A DNA stretch of 64,000 nt from Sedimenticola thiotaurini (lineage in GTDB: Bacteria; Pseudomonadota; Gammaproteobacteria; Chromatiales; Chromatiaceae): positions 2,294,001 through 2,358,000 of the forward strand of contig NZ_CP011412.1 in NCBI RefSeq assembly GCF_001007875.1, in the 5' to 3' direction. The translations under genes and the position numbers were made by a program. The notes beneath the pieces were generated by a model. That model saw nothing but the letters and a program-made list of their open reading frames with translations, made no database searches and was not told the origin of the DNA. Shown piece by piece: positions 61,051 to 64,000 of the stretch (positions are counted from its first letter, which is position 1; every line of letters starts with the position of its first letter).

Positions 61051-62099
61051 GAGTCACGGACTCCTCCCGGTTTCATTTTCGACCAGAGCAACCGCAGCGT
61101 GTTTTTCTCCCACTGGGTCTGGGCCTTTTTACGAACCTTGAAGTATTGAGGATCGGCCCTGAATAGCGGGAACATGGCGTATTTCAGCTGCAGCACACCC
61201 TTATCGGGACAGAACTCCACGCAACGGCCACACAGGGTACAGTCCTCGAAGGTGACATCGCTCTTCACCATCTCGGTGTGAATCTCCCGGATATCCATCG
61301 GGCACGCCTTGGCGCAGAGCCCGCACTTCTCGCAGCGTGGCGATGCCTGCTTGACCAGCCGCAGCAGTCCCAGTTTTCTGAACACTGCATGGAGCGCCAG
61401 CATGGGGCAGATACGGCAGAACGGCTGGCGGACGGTCAGCGCCAGCGCAATCATCAGTCCAAACAGGAAGTCCGCCAGAAGGGACAGGACAATGGTGGTG
61501 GTATTGGCACTATCCACCACCAGTTGCCCGGCATCCCCATTGGCCAGGGTGGTGAGAATCCGGCTCGGGCAGATCCGGCAGAATGTGTCACCCAGATCAT
61601 GGTTGACGTAACCCAGACCGGTCAGCAGCGGGAAGCCAAATACCAGCAGGCCCAGAATGGCCCATTTGACCGGCCGGGTCTTCTGTACCACAGCGGCATC
61701 AACCGACTCGATCCGCTGCAGACCCAACTTCTGCCCCAGGATCTGGATCCACTCCTGGAAGGTACCCAAGGGGCAGATCCAGCCGCAGAACGCTTTGTTC
61801 AAAAACACGAACAGCAGCAGGAATATGCCCAGGCTGATCAGGGTCGGCATCACCCCCATCAGCAGATCGCCACCCGCGCTGATCACCGTCCCGAGGCGAT
61901 GATCCATCTGGTGTTGAAACGGGATCAACACACAGATATCCGAACCGTTCATATCGTAAGCACAACTCAGTGCCGGCAAGGCACCGCTGATTTTATCCGC
62001 CAGGTAGAAAGTGCCCAGGCTGCTGCCATAAACCAGCAGCACAAAGGTAACCAACTGAACCAGCTTTCGGATAACAGAGAGGTTTTTCAACGGATTCAT
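61047..62099 (-). CDS. NapH/NosR-like membrane polyferredoxin
   Basis: A 350-residue protein from the ATG at 62099, chosen for the ATGA overlap with the upstream stop and AGGGGG 7 bases before it; ATG 62105 is an alternative. About four helices carry cysteine motifs FCGWICPLGTFQEW, FCRICPSRIL and FCRICPMLAL. A cytoplasmic-type double [4Fe-4S] ferredoxin follows: CEKCGLCAKACPMDI and CTLCGRCVEFCPDKG. NapH, NosR and CcoG relatives pass electrons across or along the membrane. Here it may supply reducing power to periplasmic or outer-membrane-linked metal uptake (inference). No nap or nos catalytic genes are adjacent. Confidence 0.9.
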   Translation of the reverse strand: MNPLKNLSVIRKLVQLVTFVLLVYGSSLGTFYLADKISGALPALSCAYDMNGSDICVLIPFQHQMDHRLGTVISAGGDLLMGVMPTLISLGIFLLLFVFLNKAFCGWICPLGTFQEWIQILGQKLGLQRIESVDAAVVQKTRPVKWAILGLLVFGFPLLTGLGYVNHDLGDTFCRICPSRILTTLANGDAGQLVVDSANTTTIVLSLLADFLFGLMIALALTVRQPFCRICPMLALHAVFRKLGLLRLVKQASPRCEKCGLCAKACPMDIREIHTEMVKSDVTFEDCTLCGRCVEFCPDKGVLQLKYAMFPLFRADPQYFKVRKKAQTQWEKNTLRLLWSKMKPGGVRDS

Positions 62100-62923
62100 T
62101 TCCATACCCCCTTTTTTCCGCGAGCGGCCCGACGGGTTATCAAGCCACCGAACAGGAACCCGACTCCGGCCACAGCAATGCCCCAGGGCTTGGATTGCCA
62201 GTGCTCGGGAGAGACCCGGTATTCGGCGCTCAAAGTCGTGTCATAGCGAATACCCGCTGTTTCATAGGTGGTATGAAAACTGAGGTCCGCTGTGCGCCGA
62301 TCCCGGTCACCGGGGACGATATTGGGGAAGTCATCCGGTATCCGGAACACCACCCGTCCCTGATCGTCCGACACCCCCCGCAGAGAACTGCCGTTACCGG
62401 TGCGAAGCTCTACCTGCTGATCGGCCAGCAGTTGGTCCTTGTAACGCACCACAAATGCCACTTCGGCCCGTGCGTAGTAGCGGTGATGCTCCCGGGGCAG
62501 TGGATCCGGGACGATCTCCAGTGGCGTTTTTTGCGCTGCCAGCAGTTTCACCGGACTCTCGCCACTGGGTTTCCCGAACAGGTACTCGTAGCGAACAATC
62601 GCATCCACCGAATTCCCCCAATTCTTCTCCACCACGATGGCGTGGTAGTTATCCACCCCGGTGGGTGGCAGGGTGATCACGCCCATCTTGGGCTCAAGCG
62701 CGCGCTTGCTCAGATCCGGCTTCCAGAGCGTAATCTCCGCCCCCTCCCCATTGGACAGGGACAAACGCTTCGGCGCCCGGTGATGCATAGCCGGTGCAGC
62801 CGGCTTCTTACCTCCACCGGCCACGCCGTGTTCGGCTTGGCCGGCCGCCGGAACAACCCCATTGCCAACCAGCAGCAACAGGCCGAACAGCAGCACGATT
62901 AAACGATTATTGAACCAGATCAT
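62096..62923 (-). CDS. Exported, membrane-tethered protein, DUF4198-like
   Basis: A 275-residue protein with a signal peptide (LIVLLFGLLLLVGNGVVPAA), a His-containing linker (PAMHHRAPKR) and a C-terminal helix (GIAVAGVGFLFGGLI) followed by basic residues. The body has FVVRYKDQLLADQQVELRTG and VSDDQGRVVFRIPDDFPN, reminiscent of DUF4198 proteins, some of which accompany metal uptake systems. The family call is tentative. It is 11 bases after the TonB receptor and overlaps the polyferredoxin gene, so it belongs to the same operon. Confidence 0.6.
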   Translation of the reverse strand: MIWFNNRLIVLLFGLLLLVGNGVVPAAGQAEHGVAGGGKKPAAPAMHHRAPKRLSLSNGEGAEITLWKPDLSKRALEPKMGVITLPPTGVDNYHAIVVEKNWGNSVDAIVRYEYLFGKPSGESPVKLLAAQKTPLEIVPDPLPREHHRYYARAEVAFVVRYKDQLLADQQVELRTGNGSSLRGVSDDQGRVVFRIPDDFPNIVPGDRDRRTADLSFHTTYETAGIRYDTTLSAEYRVSPEHWQSKPWGIAVAGVGFLFGGLITRRAARGKKGVWK

Positions 62924-62934
62924 GCCGCCTCCTG

Positions 62935-64000
62935 TTAAAAGCTGTAGGTGTAGTTCAGCATGGCGGTACGGGGCGAACCCGCACTGTAAGACTTGTCGCC
63001 CTGAGTGTCTTTTGTAACTTCGGTGGCATAGCGCTTATCGAACAGGTTATCCACGTTCAATGAGACTTTATGGGGACCCGTCTCGTAACCCAGCATCAGG
63101 CTGGTAAGGAAGCTGTAACCGTCATATTTTTCGGTGTTGGCATTGTCCATGTAATACTCACCCCAGGTATCCGCCTGGATGCGGGCCATGAAACCGGACG
63201 GATGGTTGTAGTCGAGACTCAGGCTGTACTGATGCCGGGGCACAAAGGGAGTCTGATTGCCTGACCGATCCACGACAGTCTTGGAGGACCCGTAACCGAC
63301 CACCTCTTTGAAATCCTCAAACTGGTAGTCGCTGTAGGCGTAACTCACACCAAGCCAGAGGTGCTTGCCGAGAGCCAGATTACCGCTCAGTTCAAATCCA
63401 TTCTTCAGCGTCTCGCCGGCATTCTGAAACTCGGTCGTACCACCCTGGAGTACCGAGACGATCTCGTCAGTAACCGTGGTTCTGTAGAACGACAGATCCA
63501 GATTCCACTCCTTGGCCCGCGCCTTCAGGCCCACCTCGATATTCCGCGCGGTGGCCGCATCCAGGTTGGGGTTGCTCTGGATCTCCGACTCGGACGGCAC
63601 CTGGCCGGATTGGGCCACCATGCCGTAGACGCTGTAGATATTGTTCAGCGCATAGGTGGCACCCAGCTTGGGCGAGAAGAGATCAAAGGAGGTATCGGTG
63701 TTGGTGAATACCGGCGCACCAAACATATCGTAACTCCCGGTCGACCAGCTGTATTCGCCGTACTCGGTCTGGTCGATATCGAAATTCATCCGGTCGTAGC
63801 GGAAACCGGCATCGATAGTCAACCGATCAGTCGGCCGCACGGTCTCCTGCAGGAACAGCCCGAACAGGCTGTTTGATGCGTCCTCGGTGGACAGCAGTGC
63901 ACCCTTCCGATCGGAGTTGGTACGTACGATTTGGTTAACAAAGCCGCTCGGTCCAAAGGGTCCGTCTGGATCAACCCATACCGTGTCGACATCGGCGTAC
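62935..64000 (-). CDS. TonB-dependent outer-membrane receptor (partial, cut by window end)
   Basis: At least 354 residues of the C-terminal barrel are present; the frame stays open to the last base, so the true start lies outside. Barrel features include TIDAGFRYDRMNFDIDQ, FDLFSPKLGATYALNNIYSV, GLKARAKEWNLDLSFYRTTV, NAGETLKNGFELSGNLALG, VPRHQYSLSLDYNHPSGF and the terminal LNYTYSF ending in Phe, as expected for outer-membrane insertion. FGPSGFVNQIVRTN is readable upstream. The plug and TonB box are not visible, so the ligand cannot be judged. It is the most upstream visible gene of the operon. Confidence 0.95.
   Translation of the reverse strand, partial: YADVDTVWVDPDGPFGPSGFVNQIVRTNSDRKGALLSTEDASNSLFGLFLQETVRPTDRLTIDAGFRYDRMNFDIDQTEYGEYSWSTGSYDMFGAPVFTNTDTSFDLFSPKLGATYALNNIYSVYGMVAQSGQVPSESEIQSNPNLDAATARNIEVGLKARAKEWNLDLSFYRTTVTDEIVSVLQGGTTEFQNAGETLKNGFELSGNLALGKHLWLGVSYAYSDYQFEDFKEVVGYGSSKTVVDRSGNQTPFVPRHQYSLSLDYNHPSGFMARIQADTWGEYYMDNANTEKYDGYSFLTSLMLGYETGPHKVSLNVDNLFDKRYATEVTKDTQGDKSYSAGSPRTAMLNYTYSF

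Overview
The window reads as a chromosomal segment of a free-living or host-associated gammaproteobacterium. Supporting signs are system I cytochrome c maturation (ccm), a TorCAD-type S/N-oxide respiratory system with a TorR homologue, Rep helicase, the phoB-phoR-pstSCAB-phoU block, NhaA, and many c-type cytochromes and two-component proteins. The mix of multihaem cytochromes, NhaA and a TMAO/DMSO reductase fits a marine or sediment bacterium, possibly near the sulphur-oxidising Chromatiales/Sedimenticola group; that last step is inference. No IS element, integrase, phage gene or CRISPR array was seen.

Layout. 1-2326 (minus): ccmABCD for cytochrome c haem export. 2447-9087: housekeeping and regulatory genes (rdgB, a small PilZ-like protein, a class III CoA-transferase, a PilH-like receiver, a ketopantoate-reductase-like protein, an alpha/beta hydrolase, a Crp/Fnr regulator, an HD-GYP protein). 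9344-11306: a chemoreceptor with a C-terminal sensory domain behind a likely sigma-28 promoter. 11428-13745: ylqF/rbgA and nhaA. 13766-16031 (minus): a haem-binding Tll0287-like/HAMP sensor followed by a Ser/Thr kinase. 16693-29118 (plus): a Tad (Flp-type) pilus locus with a pilin, TadE/TadG-like pseudopilins, CpaB with a long repeat domain, the secretin CpaC, an FHA-CpaF fusion ATPase, TadB, TadC, a DUF192 protein and a TadD-like lipoprotein. 29128-34639 (minus): FecR, a TPR/beta-barrel protein, a PP2C phosphatase and a CHASE2 Ser/Thr kinase.

35986-43707 (minus) is a complete Pho block, with PhoB boxes recognisable ahead of pstS and phoB. Then come a DUF2782 protein, a LOG-family protein, rep, a cytochrome c5-like protein, tRNA-Arg(CCG), a soluble hybrid histidine kinase with a Hpt domain convergent with a TorR-like regulator, and torC-torD-torA. 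The torC and torA upstream regions share a duplicated operator-like element. They are followed by a LinB-like haloalkane dehalogenase and a stand-alone copy of the TorC C-terminal domain. 58014-64000 (minus) is a tightly overlapping operon: TonB-dependent receptor (cut by the window end), a periplasmic DUF4198-like protein, a NapH-like polyferredoxin, a CcdA/TauE-like membrane protein, ExbB, ExbD, TonB and a TlpA-like thioredoxin.

How the parts may work together. The ccm genes would mature the many c-type cytochromes seen here. The most unusual themes are: (i) a Tad pilus locus whose motor ATPase carries an FHA domain and which lies between two Ser/Thr kinases and a PP2C phosphatase; (ii) a Tor system with a soluble TorS-like kinase and an extra free TorC C-terminal domain; (iii) a TonB import operon fused to a redox chain reaching the periplasm. 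Functions beyond family level are inferences.
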